DNA of 12,903 bases, from positions 1-12,903 of the forward strand of contig PBSR01000141.1 of the NCBI GenBank assembly GCA_002726335.1, read 5' to 3'. The position numbers were made by a program, and so were the translations under genes. This document shows positions 1 to 7,407 of this stretch, piece after piece; position 1 is the first letter of the stretch, and the number at the start of each line of letters is the position of its first letter. This DNA comes from Gemmatimonadaceae bacterium. GTDB lineage: Bacteria; Latescibacterota; UBA2968; UBA8231. Under the pieces are notes generated by a model. It saw only the letters and a program-made list of their open reading frames with translations, made no database searches and had not been told where the DNA came from.

Positions 1-6
1 ACGCAT
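1..6 (-). CDS. Start of a gene leaving the window (first two codons only)
   Basis: On the minus strand an ATG (6-4) is preceded by a strong Shine-Dalgarno sequence, GGAGGT (20-15), with 8 nt between them. Only Met-Arg is visible. It lies 89 nt downstream of the solute-binding lipoprotein stop codon in the same direction. By analogy with dpp/opp operons, an ABC permease would be the obvious candidate, but nothing in the two codons supports a product. This is inferred from the ribosome binding site and position only. Confidence 0.45.
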
Positions 7-95
7 GCAGGAATACCTCCGATGGCGAAACCGAAACACCGAAGACACCCAGTTAGCCAAAGTCCAAAACTCAATGCCGACTCTTTAACAGAGCA

Positions 96-1685
96 CTAGG
101 GACCGAAGGCGACGCTGCGGAACCACTTGCTGCCGGTGGGGTGCAGCTCGAAACCCTTCACATCGCCGCGGAAGGCCGCCGTCTGCGTGGCGTGTACGAG
201 AGGAACCCACGGTGCGTCGGCGTGCACGATCTCCTGAGCCCGGCGGTAGAGTCGGGTGCGCTGGGCCACATCCGTGCTGCGGCGAGCCGCGACCAACAGG
301 TCGTGGAACACGTCAGACTTGTAGAACGCGACGTTCTGCGCCGGCTTCACCGCTGCTGTCTTGTCGAGCAGGACGTAGAGGAAGTTGTCCGGATCGCCGT
401 TGTCGCCGGTCCAGCCGAGAACGCACATGCCGTGCTGGCCGTCGAATACCTTGTCGAGATAGGTAGCCCAGTCCAGGGTGACGATGCGGGCACGGATGCC
501 GACCTGTGCCAGATCGGCCTGGATCGCCTGGGCGATCTTGCCCGGCTGTGGCATGTAGGGACGGGGTGCCGTCATGACCCATAGTTCCGTATCGAAGCCG
601 TCGGCCAGATCGGCCTCGGCGAGCAACTCCCGGGCTCGCCTCGGGTCATGCTCATAGCCGCTGATGCCGTCGTGATAACTCCACATCATCGGCGGGATCG
701 GGTTGATGGCAGGCACCGCCAGGCCGGCGTAGAAATTGTCTACCAGAGACCGCTTGTTGACCGCGTGATTGACGGCCCGACGGACACGCACGTCATCGTA
801 CGGTGGCCGTTCCATGTTCATCGCCAGGTAGCCGACATTCATTCCCGGTTGGGTCTGCAGTTTCAGGTCGGCGTCCTGGCGTATGGCGTCGATGAACTCG
901 GGGCTGAGATTGTCCATGCCGTGCACGGCCCCGGAGCGCAGCTCGAGATAGCGCACGGAGGGATCCTGGACGTACTTGAAGATGAGTCGATCCAGGTCCG
1001 CCGGTCGGTCCCAGTACTGCTCGTTGCGGGCCAGGACGATCCGTTCGTCCTGGCGCCATTCGACGAACCGGAACGGACCCGTGCCGACGGGGTTCTTGAA
1101 GTAGTCGGCGCCATGGCGCCGCACCGCGGTGGGAGAGAGGATGGCGCAGAAGTTCATGCCCAGATTGGACAGGAAGGGGGCGTTGGCTTCGGCCAGTTCT
1201 ATGACGAAAGTCGAGTCGTCGACGGCGGACATGTCCGCCACGACGGCGTCCATGCCCATGTCCTTCCAGTAGCTGTAGGTGCCGGCGGCGGGCTTGTGGA
1301 AGGGATGGTCAGGGAAGAACTGACGACCCAGTGAGAACAGGACGGCCTCGGCGTCAAAGGGGGTCCCGTCATGGAAGGTCACGTCGGTACGCAGATGAAA
1401 CGTCCAGTGCCGGCCGTCCTGGCCAACGTCCCAGCTCCGGGCCAACTGCGGTATGACTTCCGTCGTACCGGCAGCGTAGGTGACGAGATTCTCGTAGAGA
1501 TTGTCACAGACCTTCATCGACTCGCCGTCGGTCTCCAGGGCCGGGTCGAGCCCGACCGAGTCCGATCCCCGGGCAAAGACCAGGACGGTATCCTTCGGTC
1601 CCGCCCCCGAGTTGGTCCCGCCCCCGCAGGCCAGCAGTCCCAGCGCCAACAGCGCCGCTGCCATGATACGGCGCAGGCATCCCAT
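96..1685 (-). CDS. Family 5 solute-binding lipoprotein of a peptide/nickel-type ABC importer
   Basis: Predicted 529-residue periplasmic binding protein (SBP_bac_5; DppA/OppA type), which captures oligopeptides or similar ligands for an ABC permease. Residues 1-20 are a lipoprotein signal: basic start, hydrophobic stretch and lipobox LLAC, with Cys20 as the lipidated residue, then a Gly/Ser linker. Family hallmarks follow: a WTFHLRTDVTFHDGTPF segment, a VGTGPFRFVEW segment, and a VRRAVNHAVNK segment in the C-terminal half. The frame stays open to 2015, but those extra 110 residues are a low-complexity Arg/His/Pro read of the upstream gene. The ATG at 1685 is preferred because the signal peptide begins there and it overlaps the upstream stop as TGATG, implying translational coupling. 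No permease or ATPase lies in the window. The ligand cannot be told; the upstream isomerase hints at a carbohydrate or carbohydrate-peptide, which is inference. Confidence 0.9.
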   Translation of the reverse strand: MGCLRRIMAAALLALGLLACGGGTNSGAGPKDTVLVFARGSDSVGLDPALETDGESMKVCDNLYENLVTYAAGTTEVIPQLARSWDVGQDGRHWTFHLRTDVTFHDGTPFDAEAVLFSLGRQFFPDHPFHKPAAGTYSYWKDMGMDAVVADMSAVDDSTFVIELAEANAPFLSNLGMNFCAILSPTAVRRHGADYFKNPVGTGPFRFVEWRQDERIVLARNEQYWDRPADLDRLIFKYVQDPSVRYLELRSGAVHGMDNLSPEFIDAIRQDADLKLQTQPGMNVGYLAMNMERPPYDDVRVRRAVNHAVNKRSLVDNFYAGLAVPAINPIPPMMWSYHDGISGYEHDPRRARELLAEADLADGFDTELWVMTAPRPYMPQPGKIAQAIQADLAQVGIRARIVTLDWATYLDKVFDGQHGMCVLGWTGDNGDPDNFLYVLLDKTAAVKPAQNVAFYKSDVFHDLLVAARRSTDVAQRTRLYRRAQEIVHADAPWVPLVHATQTAAFRGDVKGFELHPTGSKWFRSVAFGP

Positions 1686-2332
1686 CAGGGAGTGGGGGCC
1701 GCCGGTGGCTGGTGAAGGCCGATGTCGGCGATGACGCTCTCGCGGCTTTCCCGCCGTATGAGGCGCAACCAGCCGCCCATGGTCAGCAGCTCCGTCGTCA
1801 CAGGCGACGCGTGGATGTGTCGCAACCACCTCCTCTGGGCCCCACGATCGTCGATGTCGGCAATGCCGGGTGTCTTTTCCGGCGGCAGGGAGTGCAGGTG
1901 TCGCGCTTCGGCGGTGAACATCCACGCCTGCCGTCCGGTTGAGATGTCGTGCAGGTAGTAGCGCTTCGTTCTGGCCGAGATGCTGCGTGAAAACAGAGCG
2001 ATCCGTTTTCCCCATTGGATGAACTGATCCTCGAAGGTGAGAGGGTAGAGTCCGGCATACCGTGTGTGGTAGCGTTCGGGGTCGTACCGCACGACGATAT
2101 CGTAGACGCTGCCGCTGTCGGTGGGATCAGCCAGGACCCGGGCCTCGGTCAAAATCTGCAGGTAGGCGCGTTCATCAGGTCCCGCGATGGCGCTCACGAG
2201 GTAGACCTCGAGAGAATCGAGTTCTTCCGGCGTCAGCGCATCCGGCTGGGCAGCGGCCGGAGAGACAGAGCCCAGGGCTGCCAGCACCACGATGTGCCCG
2301 ACCGTCCTGCCGATGGGCGCGCGTCGGCGCAT
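1685..2332 (-). CDS. Exported protein of unknown function
   Basis: Predicted 215 residues; I do not recognise a family. Residues 1-29 form a Sec signal peptide (RRR near the start, hydrophobic VGHIVVLAAL, likely cut after SPAAA), so the mature protein is periplasmic or outside. The mature part is mixed alpha/beta with many aromatics. A central segment (about residues 77-150) reads like a bulky beta-rich domain, for example YDPERYHTRYAGLYPLTF and RTKRYYLHDISTGRQAWMF. It has no cysteines, no repeats and no further membrane segment. It starts 8 nt after the isomerase stop, with a weak GTAGGG ribosome site, and its TGA overlaps the lipoprotein ATG by one base. It is therefore almost certainly co-translated with the binding protein and may work with it, which is inference from gene order. 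Confidence 0.8.
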   Translation of the reverse strand: MRRRAPIGRTVGHIVVLAALGSVSPAAAQPDALTPEELDSLEVYLVSAIAGPDERAYLQILTEARVLADPTDSGSVYDIVVRYDPERYHTRYAGLYPLTFEDQFIQWGKRIALFSRSISARTKRYYLHDISTGRQAWMFTAEARHLHSLPPEKTPGIADIDDRGAQRRWLRHIHASPVTTELLTMGGWLRLIRRESRESVIADIGLHQPPAAPTP

Positions 2333-2340
2333 TCAGGACC

Positions 2341-3333
2341 CTACTCGGCGAAAGCTGCGTCGAAGGCGGCGTCGGAGGGCTCGAAGTCGATCTCCTTGAC
2401 GAAGTCCGCCGCTTCCGCGGCGCCGTGTTCGCGGTCCATGCCGCCGTCTTCCCACTCCACCGACAGGGGACCCTGGTAGTTGATACGGTTCAAGGCGCGG
2501 ATGATCTCCTCAAAATCGATATTGCCGCGGCCAAGGGAGCGGAAGTCCCAGTAGCGCCGCCGATCGCCAAAGGCGGTGTGGCCGCCAAAGACACCGGCCT
2601 CGGTGGGGGTGGCAGACCAGGCCACATCCTTCATGTGCACATGGAAGATGCGATCGGCAAAGCGGTAGATGAACTCGACGTAGTCGACTCCCTGGTATCC
2701 CAGGTGACTGGGGTCATAGTTGAAGCCGAAGGCCGGGTGGCCACCGAGAGCCTCGATGGCACGCTCTGCGGAGGCGATGTCAAAGGCGATCTCGGTGGGG
2801 TGGACCTCGAGGGCGAAGCGGACGCCCTCTTTCTGAAACTCGTCCAGGATCGGACGGAAGCGGTTGGCGAAATCCTCAAAGCCGGCGGCGATCATTTCAT
2901 CCGAGGTGGGCGGGAATGAATAGAGCATGTGCCAGATGGAGCTGCCGGTAAACCCATTGACGACATTCACGCCGAGACGGGAGGCGGCACGGGCGGTGGC
3001 CACCAGTTCGTCGGCCGCACGCTGGCGCACGCCCTCCGGGTCACCATCACCCCAGACGTATTCCGGCAGGATCGCCTGGTGCCGGCCGTCTATGTTGTCA
3101 CACACCGCCTGGCCCACCAGATGGGCAGAGATCGAGAACAGCTGTAAACCGTGCTTGTCGAGAAGTGTGCGCTTGGCTTCGCAATAGGCTTCGTCTGCAT
3201 CAGCGACCTCGAAGTGATCCCCCCAGCAGGCGAGTTCGAGGCCGTCGTAGCCAAACTCCACGGCTTTCTTGCACATGGTTTCGGTGTCGAGGTCGGCCCA
3301 TTGACCGGTGAACAGTGTTACGGGGCGTGCCAT
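2341..3333 (-). CDS. Sugar phosphate isomerase/epimerase (xylose isomerase-like TIM barrel)
   Basis: Predicted 330-residue cytoplasmic enzyme of the AP_endonuc_2 / xylose isomerase-like superfamily, which interconverts ketoses, keto-sugars or inositol derivatives using a divalent metal. Expected metal and catalytic residues are in order: Glu176 in ALEVHPTE, Asp207 in NYDPSHL, His233 in HVHMKD and Glu293 in SVEWED. The N-terminus has the usual first strand ([10 protein letters not shown]) and GYDGLEL motif. Length is slightly above the usual 270-300, due to an insertion near 235-265 and an acidic C-terminal tail. The start is fixed by AGGAGA 7 nt upstream, itself preceded by four CAA triplets. 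It heads the isomerase / unknown / binding-protein cassette. The substrate cannot be deduced; such enzymes are numerous in Planctomycetes and Latescibacterota, where sugar catabolism is a common inference. Confidence 0.9.
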   Translation of the reverse strand: MARPVTLFTGQWADLDTETMCKKAVEFGYDGLELACWGDHFEVADADEAYCEAKRTLLDKHGLQLFSISAHLVGQAVCDNIDGRHQAILPEYVWGDGDPEGVRQRAADELVATARAASRLGVNVVNGFTGSSIWHMLYSFPPTSDEMIAAGFEDFANRFRPILDEFQKEGVRFALEVHPTEIAFDIASAERAIEALGGHPAFGFNYDPSHLGYQGVDYVEFIYRFADRIFHVHMKDVAWSATPTEAGVFGGHTAFGDRRRYWDFRSLGRGNIDFEEIIRALNRINYQGPLSVEWEDGGMDREHGAAEAADFVKEIDFEPSDAAFDAAFAE

Positions 3334-3340
3334 CGGTGTC

Positions 3341-3359
3341 TCTCCTGTTGTTGTTGTTG
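3341..3359 (-). promoter_or_regulatory. Ribosome binding site of the isomerase with a CAA-repeat leader
   Basis: On the minus strand four CAA triplets (3359-3348) run into AGGAGA (3346-3341), 7 nt before the ATG at 3333. CAA repeats stay unstructured in mRNA and can keep a ribosome site open. This is one of the strongest ribosome sites in the window, and it suggests the isomerase is well translated independently of the gene 80 nt upstream. Confidence 0.7.
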
Positions 3360-3374
3360 CCGACTACCGTGCCT

Positions 3375-3403
3375 ACAAAAGGGCAGCCCCACGCTCCGGT
3401 CAA
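3375..3403 (-). promoter_or_regulatory. Candidate internal promoter before the isomerase gene
   Basis: In the 80-nt gap after the FG-GAP gene, the minus strand reads TTGACC (3403-3398), 17 nt, then TTTTGT (3380-3375). The -35 matches the sigma-70 consensus at five of six bases, the -10 at only three. The gap is the longest in the left half of the operon, so a second start for the isomerase cassette is plausible but weakly supported. Confidence 0.3.
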
Positions 3404-3413
3404 CCGTTCGGAA

Positions 3414-4217
3414 TCAGCGGCGTGCCGCCTTCATGCGGCGCAGATCGACATCGAAGACGCGCAGGAAGCGGCCCTGAAACTCACCGATGATCTCGGGGAT
3501 GGTATCGTCATCGATATCGAGCAGTCGAATGCGATCGCCGAAGGGTTCCGGTGACTGCCATTCCAGGTCGCGATAGAGAGCGTCGAAGACGAAGCCGTCG
3601 TTGAGGACGATCTCTTCCGCACCGTCGCCGTCAACATCGCCGAGCACGATCCTGGTGGCGGTGATGTTGTCCTGGTCACTGCGCCATTCTTCGAACTGGT
3701 CGCGGCCATCGTAGATGAGCAGGCGTCCGTCGGCGACGAAGAGCAGCTCTGCCTGCTCGTCTTCATCGACATTGTGCAGTGCCATCGCCGTGATGGAAGC
3801 GTAATCACCAGGCGGGTTGCTCCACAGCAGGCGGTAGGCGGCGCTGTCGAGGAAATGGATCCGACCGTCCTCGGTGTAGAGGACGAGCTCGTCGAGGTCG
3901 TCGAGATTGACGTCGGCGAGGAACAGGCCGGCAATACCGCTCTCGAAGTACTCGCTGAGCCAGACCTCGTCCCAGACCTGGCCCCGCTGCTCGAAGACGT
4001 GGAGGAAACCGTGGGCGTCGCCGAGGGCGAAGCGATCCGGCTCTTGTTTGCCGGCGGGTGGGAGTACGACGATACAGTCGAATTCATCCAGAGTCTGGAG
4101 CTTCGGCTTGGCGGGCAATGGGTCCACCGTCGGTGACGTCGCGGCCACAAGATGGGGCCAGAAGGGGGCGACGATCAGCGTTGCCATGCAGACGCTCAGC
4201 ACATACCTGTTCTTCAT
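3414..4217 (-). CDS. Exported FG-GAP/VCBS-type repeat protein
   Basis: Predicted 267-residue secreted protein. Residues 1-26 are a signal peptide ending near LVAAT. The mature part carries four acidic loops: DVNLDDLDE (102-110), NVDEDEQAE (149-157), DVDGDGAEE (194-202) and DIDDDTIPE (234-242), spaced about 40-47 residues apart. Each is followed by a short hydrophobic strand such as LVLYT or EIVL. This is the FG-GAP/VCBS pattern: calcium-binding blades of a beta propeller, usually involved in surface adhesion or ligand binding. Four blades are fewer than the usual seven, so it may be a partial propeller or assemble with a partner. The frame is open to 4304, but ATG 4217 is chosen because AAGGAGG lies 7 nt upstream, the signal peptide begins there, and it overlaps the larC stop as ATGA. 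No enzymatic domain is visible. Confidence 0.85.
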   Translation of the reverse strand: MKNRYVLSVCMATLIVAPFWPHLVAATSPTVDPLPAKPKLQTLDEFDCIVVLPPAGKQEPDRFALGDAHGFLHVFEQRGQVWDEVWLSEYFESGIAGLFLADVNLDDLDELVLYTEDGRIHFLDSAAYRLLWSNPPGDYASITAMALHNVDEDEQAELLFVADGRLLIYDGRDQFEEWRSDQDNITATRIVLGDVDGDGAEEIVLNDGFVFDALYRDLEWQSPEPFGDRIRLLDIDDDTIPEIIGEFQGRFLRVFDVDLRRMKAARR

Positions 4218-5437
4218 TCGGGACCCTCCTTCCGAGCTGCCGACAGAGCAGCATCGTAGATCGCTTGAAAGGGCACACCCAGAGAGCGCGCCAGCCGGGC
4301 GCAATCCTCGTATTCGGGCGCCGCCCGCAGACGGCCGTTCACGTGTGCCATCTTCACACTCACTTCACCGAACTCCGTCTGTACCGACTTCGTGGAGCGC
4401 GGTAGCACCCGGCGTTCCACCTCGTGGTAGCGGAGGCCGAGGCTCGTCGTCTCCGCAAGCACGACATCGGCAATGGTCTCAACCTGCTCAGGATCGATGA
4501 GCACGCTGAGCAGGTGACCCGGTCGATTCTTCTTCATCAGAACAGGGGTCACATAGACATCGCGGGCGCCGGCCTCGAGAAGCCGTTCAAAGACGTAGCC
4601 GTAGACCTCCGGGCTCATGTCGTCCACGTTCGCTTCGAGCAACAGGCAACGCGAGCCATCGCCATCGGCAACCGGCCGTCCCAATCGCAGACGCACGACG
4701 TTCGGAGTCGTTTCCAGATTGCGCCCGCCCGCTCCGTACCCCGTGGCCACAGCCGTCATGGCGGGGGCCGATCCGAAGCCCTGGGCCAGCGTCGTGATGA
4801 GGGCTGCCCCCGTGGGGGTGACGAGCTCAAACGGGATGTCTGTCTGCACCAGGGGTACGTCGCGGCACAGGGCGAGCACACCGGGCACGGGTACCGGATA
4901 GCGTCCGTGAGCACACTCGACCGTTCCCGTGCCGACATGCAGGGGGGAGGAGGCGACTTCAGTAACACCGAGGCGGCGCAGGCCGGCCACGACTCCGGTG
5001 ATGTCGACGATGGCGTCGAGAGATCCAACCTCGTGCAGGCCCACCTTGTCGACGTCGGTTCCGTGGACCTCTGCCTCGGCCTCAGACAGACGCTGGAATA
5101 CCCGTGTTGCCGTCTGTTTTATCTCCGAATCGAGGGAGCTGCCGTCGATGATGGCGATGATGTCCCGCAGATGCGTGTGTCCGTGACCGGCGTCTCCATG
5201 CCCAGGATGCTGGTGCTGCTCTCTTGCGGGGGTCAGCGGCTGGCCCGCGATATCGACCTCAACGCGTGTGGCGCGCAGACCGCAGCGGTCGACAACGTCA
5301 GCGCGCAGGGCAGCCCCCACTCCGAGTCGGTCGACGTCGGCCTGCAGGTCGGACAACTCGAGGCCGGCATCGACGAGGGCACCGAGGAGCATATCGCCGC
5401 TGGCACCGGAGAAGCAGTCGAAATAGGCGACGAGCAC
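4214..5437 (-). CDS. larC: LarC, nickel-pincer cofactor biosynthesis (nickel insertion) protein
   Basis: Predicted 407 residues, full length for the LarC/DUF111 family. LarC inserts nickel into the pincer nucleotide made by LarB and LarE, in a CTP-dependent reaction, giving the cofactor of lactate racemase (LarA) and related racemases/epimerases. Conserved features are an N-terminal YFDCFSGASGDM (5-16), a His-rich metal-binding stretch at 75-89 (Asp/Gly/His), HEVGSLDAIVDI (135-146), EANVDDMSPE (268-277), MKKNRPGHLL (301-310), ETTSLGLRYHEVERR (329-343) and PEYEDC (374-379). In Lactobacillus the gene is split into larC1/larC2 and joined by frameshifting; here it is one continuous frame. The start is a GTG with no clear Shine-Dalgarno, 29 nt after the upstream stop; it is kept because the family conserves the next residues. 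No larA, larB or larE is in the window, so the partner enzymes must be elsewhere. Confidence 0.94.
   Translation of the reverse strand: MLVAYFDCFSGASGDMLLGALVDAGLELSDLQADVDRLGVGAALRADVVDRCGLRATRVEVDIAGQPLTPAREQHQHPGHGDAGHGHTHLRDIIAIIDGSSLDSEIKQTATRVFQRLSEAEAEVHGTDVDKVGLHEVGSLDAIVDITGVVAGLRRLGVTEVASSPLHVGTGTVECAHGRYPVPVPGVLALCRDVPLVQTDIPFELVTPTGAALITTLAQGFGSAPAMTAVATGYGAGGRNLETTPNVVRLRLGRPVADGDGSRCLLLEANVDDMSPEVYGYVFERLLEAGARDVYVTPVLMKKNRPGHLLSVLIDPEQVETIADVVLAETTSLGLRYHEVERRVLPRSTKSVQTEFGEVSVKMAHVNGRLRAAPEYEDCARLARSLGVPFQAIYDAALSAARKEGPE
4225..4231 (-). promoter_or_regulatory. Strong ribosome binding site inside the larC 3' end
   Basis: AAGGAGG (minus strand, 4231-4225) lies 7 nt before ATG 4217 and within the last codons of larC. 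It decides the start of the FG-GAP gene and, with the ATGA overlap, indicates coupled translation. Confidence 0.75.
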
Positions 5438-5466
5438 GAGGGCGACCGATCAGTTGCCGTCAGCTG

Positions 5467-5883
5467 TTACTTGGAGGTCGATGCGGTGGACCGACGGAAC
5501 TCGGCGCTGCGCCGTTTCCAGTCCAGTTCCTCGTCGAAGTTGAAGACATCGACGAAGTCTTCAATGCGGTCGTCGTCCGTCGTACTCATCAGATTGTCGT
5601 TCACGAGGTTGAAGACGATCTCGCCGAAGTCCCGTGTCTCGCGGATGCCCCAGTGGTCGAAGACGGTGCGCGTCAGCGGCCCGAACTGATCGAGGGCGTA
5701 TTCGCTGATGCCATAGAGCAGGTCACGGCCGGACACGTGCCGCTGCTCCCGCGGCATCGACACCTTCCCCAGCTTTTCTACCGTGTGCTGCAGCGCATCG
5801 TAGACGAACAGGTACGCGGCACGCGGGTACCGTCCGTCGCGCTCGGCAAGCGTTTCGATGTCATGGAGAAAGCTGTCTTCCAT
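5467..5883 (-). CDS. Minf_1886 family protein (Verruco/Plancto-type conserved hypothetical)
   Basis: Predicted 138-residue soluble protein matching, from memory, the Minf_1886 / TIGR04138 family, described as largely restricted to Verrucomicrobia and Planctomycetes. Recognisable family blocks are RDGRYPRAAYLFVYDAL (15-31), RHVSGRDLLYGISEYALDQFG (48-68), HWGIRETRDFGEIVFNLV (77-94) and DDRIEDFVDVFNFDEEL (104-120). There is no signal peptide, no membrane segment and no cysteine, so it is cytoplasmic. The fold looks mostly helical with an acidic C-terminal end and Arg/Ser-rich tail. The function is unknown. It sits between the M23 peptidase (73-nt gap) and larC (29-nt gap). The ATG at 5883 has only a weak ribosome site, but it places the first family block at the usual distance from the N-terminus. 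Confidence 0.82.
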   Translation of the reverse strand: MEDSFLHDIETLAERDGRYPRAAYLFVYDALQHTVEKLGKVSMPREQRHVSGRDLLYGISEYALDQFGPLTRTVFDHWGIRETRDFGEIVFNLVNDNLMSTTDDDRIEDFVDVFNFDEELDWKRRSAEFRRSTASTSK

Positions 5884-5910
5884 GCCCGTGTCCGCTTCAG
5901 AAGGTGTGTG

Positions 5911-5938
5911 GGTATGCGTGGAAGGCTGAGTAAGTCAA
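5911..5938 (-). promoter_or_regulatory. Candidate internal promoter before the Minf_1886/larC genes
   Basis: The 73-nt gap after the peptidase gene contains, on the minus strand, TTGACT (5938-5933), 16 nt, then CATACC (5916-5911). The -35 is good and the -10 poor. A second TTGACA (5960-5955) overlaps the peptidase stop codon. The elements could serve a sub-operon starting at the Minf_1886 gene, but the weak -10 makes this tentative. Confidence 0.28.
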
Positions 5939-5956
5939 CGTCCGCCATCCCACATG

Positions 5957-7357
5957 TCAAGGGGAGGTCAGTGCTGCCGGCCCTCTGTGAGCGGCGCTGG
6001 CAACGACCTCCGGCGGGGTCCGGCGTGAGTCATCGAGCAACCTTTCACGATAGCCCCGGAGCCGGTCAAAGGCGTCCCGATACGCTTCTGGCAGGGCTCG
6101 CGCCTCGTCGCCACGGTTCACGGTGGACGGATTGATCTGGTTGCCGTTGTGAATCAGTTCGTAGTGCAGGTGCGGGCCGGTGGCGCGACCGGTGGATCCC
6201 ACCTGGCCAATCAGGTCGCGCTTGGCGACCCGCTGGCCCTTGCGCACCAGGATCCGACTCAGATGGGCGTAGCGGGTGCGGTACCCGTTGGGATGCTCCA
6301 CCTCGACCATCTTGCCGTAGCCACCATTCCAGCCGGCGACCGTGACACGGCCTCGAGCCGTCGCCCATACATCGGTGCCAGGAGCCGCGGCGTAGTCGGT
6401 ACCCAGGTGCGGTACATTGCGCTTGAGGATCGGATGGAACCGCCGCCGGCTGAAGCGGGAGCTGATGCGTCGGAACTGCATCGGCTTGAGCAGGAACATG
6501 CGTTCCAACGATGTGGCGTCGGCGTTGTAGTAGTCTCCCTCCGCCTCTGGATCCTGGGTGGGATCCACGTAGTTCACGCCGAGCTGTGATACGATCCTGC
6601 CCTCGTAGCGAGCCAGCAGCACCTTGCCATAACGAATGAACCGGTCTCCCATATACATGCGGGTGAAGACGAGTCCCAGGCGGTCCCCCTGGCGCGGATC
6701 CCGATGGAAGTCGATGACGGAGCCGAAGACGCCGTCGACGACCTTGTCTGTCAGGGCGTCGCCCTCGCCGGCCTGAGAGATGGCGTTGGACAGGTTGTCC
6801 TCGATGACGACCTCGATCGCCCAGGTGCGCTTCGTCAGCGGAATGCGGTCACGGCGAGCCCGCAACTCTTCACCGACGCGCTCGATGAGAATCGGTAACT
6901 CCGGCGCCCGCACTGGGGTGTACTCGAAGCGCAACACGGTATGCAGGCTGTCGAGGACCATGACGATGATGTCCCCCTGGCGGGTTTCCCGCTGGGCATC
7001 GAAGACAGCGGCCAGTGCCTGACCGACCCGGGCGATCTCGAGTTCAGGTACAGCATGGGCCTTCAACGTCAGGTAGATGGAGCCATCGCGTCCGAGGGTG
7101 TCAGCCACGTGATGGCGGATCTGTTCGGGGACCGGAGTCGTCGTCGCGCTTCGGCCGCTTGCGACTGCCCTACCGGTGTCGCGGGTGCCGGCCATCGGCA
7201 ACGGCACGATGACCGCGGACGCAGATTCTTCAGGGACGGCGGGTTCTGCGGGCGCCACCGGGGGCCGCGCGCGCAGGTCGGCACGGACCAGGGTAACGAC
7301 GACGAGACAGGCGAGCAGGCCCCAGAAAGCGACAGAAGAACGCGGCGGAAGACGCAT
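5957..7357 (-). CDS. M23 family (LytM-type) peptidoglycan endopeptidase, membrane-anchored
   Basis: Predicted 466 residues. Residues 9-26 (VAFWGLLACLVVVTLVRA) are an N-terminal membrane anchor or uncleaved signal, then a Pro/Ala-rich linker. Two related modules follow: about 95-150 (FDAQRETRQGDIIVMV) and 180-255 (IDFHRDPRQGDRLGLVF), resembling the OapA/Csd3-type domains upstream of M23 in MepM-like enzymes. The M23 domain spans about 300-412 and is complete: zinc ligands His317 and Asp321 in HLGTDY and His398 in HLHYE, with catalytic His365 (YAHLS) and His396. The enzyme should cut peptide cross-bridges in periplasmic peptidoglycan during growth, division or shape control. It is the first gene after the 7429-7457 promoter. 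The ATG has no good Shine-Dalgarno, but an in-frame stop lies four codons upstream, so it is the first possible start. MepM versus Csd3-like role cannot be decided. Confidence 0.92.
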   Translation of the reverse strand: MRLPPRSSVAFWGLLACLVVVTLVRADLRARPPVAPAEPAVPEESASAVIVPLPMAGTRDTGRAVASGRSATTTPVPEQIRHHVADTLGRDGSIYLTLKAHAVPELEIARVGQALAAVFDAQRETRQGDIIVMVLDSLHTVLRFEYTPVRAPELPILIERVGEELRARRDRIPLTKRTWAIEVVIEDNLSNAISQAGEGDALTDKVVDGVFGSVIDFHRDPRQGDRLGLVFTRMYMGDRFIRYGKVLLARYEGRIVSQLGVNYVDPTQDPEAEGDYYNADATSLERMFLLKPMQFRRISSRFSRRRFHPILKRNVPHLGTDYAAAPGTDVWATARGRVTVAGWNGGYGKMVEVEHPNGYRTRYAHLSRILVRKGQRVAKRDLIGQVGSTGRATGPHLHYELIHNGNQINPSTVNRGDEARALPEAYRDAFDRLRGYRERLLDDSRRTPPEVVASAAHRGPAALTSP

Positions 7358-7407
7358 AACGATGGGGTCAGTCGTGATCGAGGAAGGGTTGCTGCCGGAC
7401 GTTGCTG

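Noticed and set aside
1224..1239. Perfect 16-bp palindrome (GGCGGAC-AT-GTCCGCC)
   Set aside because: It lies within conserved coding sequence of the binding protein, away from any start, and I see no second copy; probably chance in GC-rich DNA.
648..1334. Plus-strand open frame of 228 codons opposite the solute-binding protein
   Set aside because: Shadow of a well-supported gene; no signal, domain or ribosome site of its own.
1686..2015. N-terminal extension of the solute-binding protein (open frame to 2015)
   Set aside because: It reads as Arg/His/Pro-rich low complexity in the alternate frame of the exported 215-residue gene; a lipoprotein signal and TGATG coupling place the real start at 1685.
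4218..4304. Upstream extension of the FG-GAP gene to 4304
   Set aside because: The 29 extra residues lie inside the larC end, and a strong ribosome site plus signal peptide identify ATG 4217.
4424..5689. Long plus-strand open frame of 421 codons opposite larC
   Set aside because: Its composition is typical of an antisense shadow in GC-rich DNA, while the opposite strand encodes a full, conserved LarC.
5224..6135. Plus-strand open frame of 303 codons spanning larC, Minf_1886 and the peptidase end
   Set aside because: Arg/Gly-rich translation without recognisable domains, crossing three minus-strand genes.
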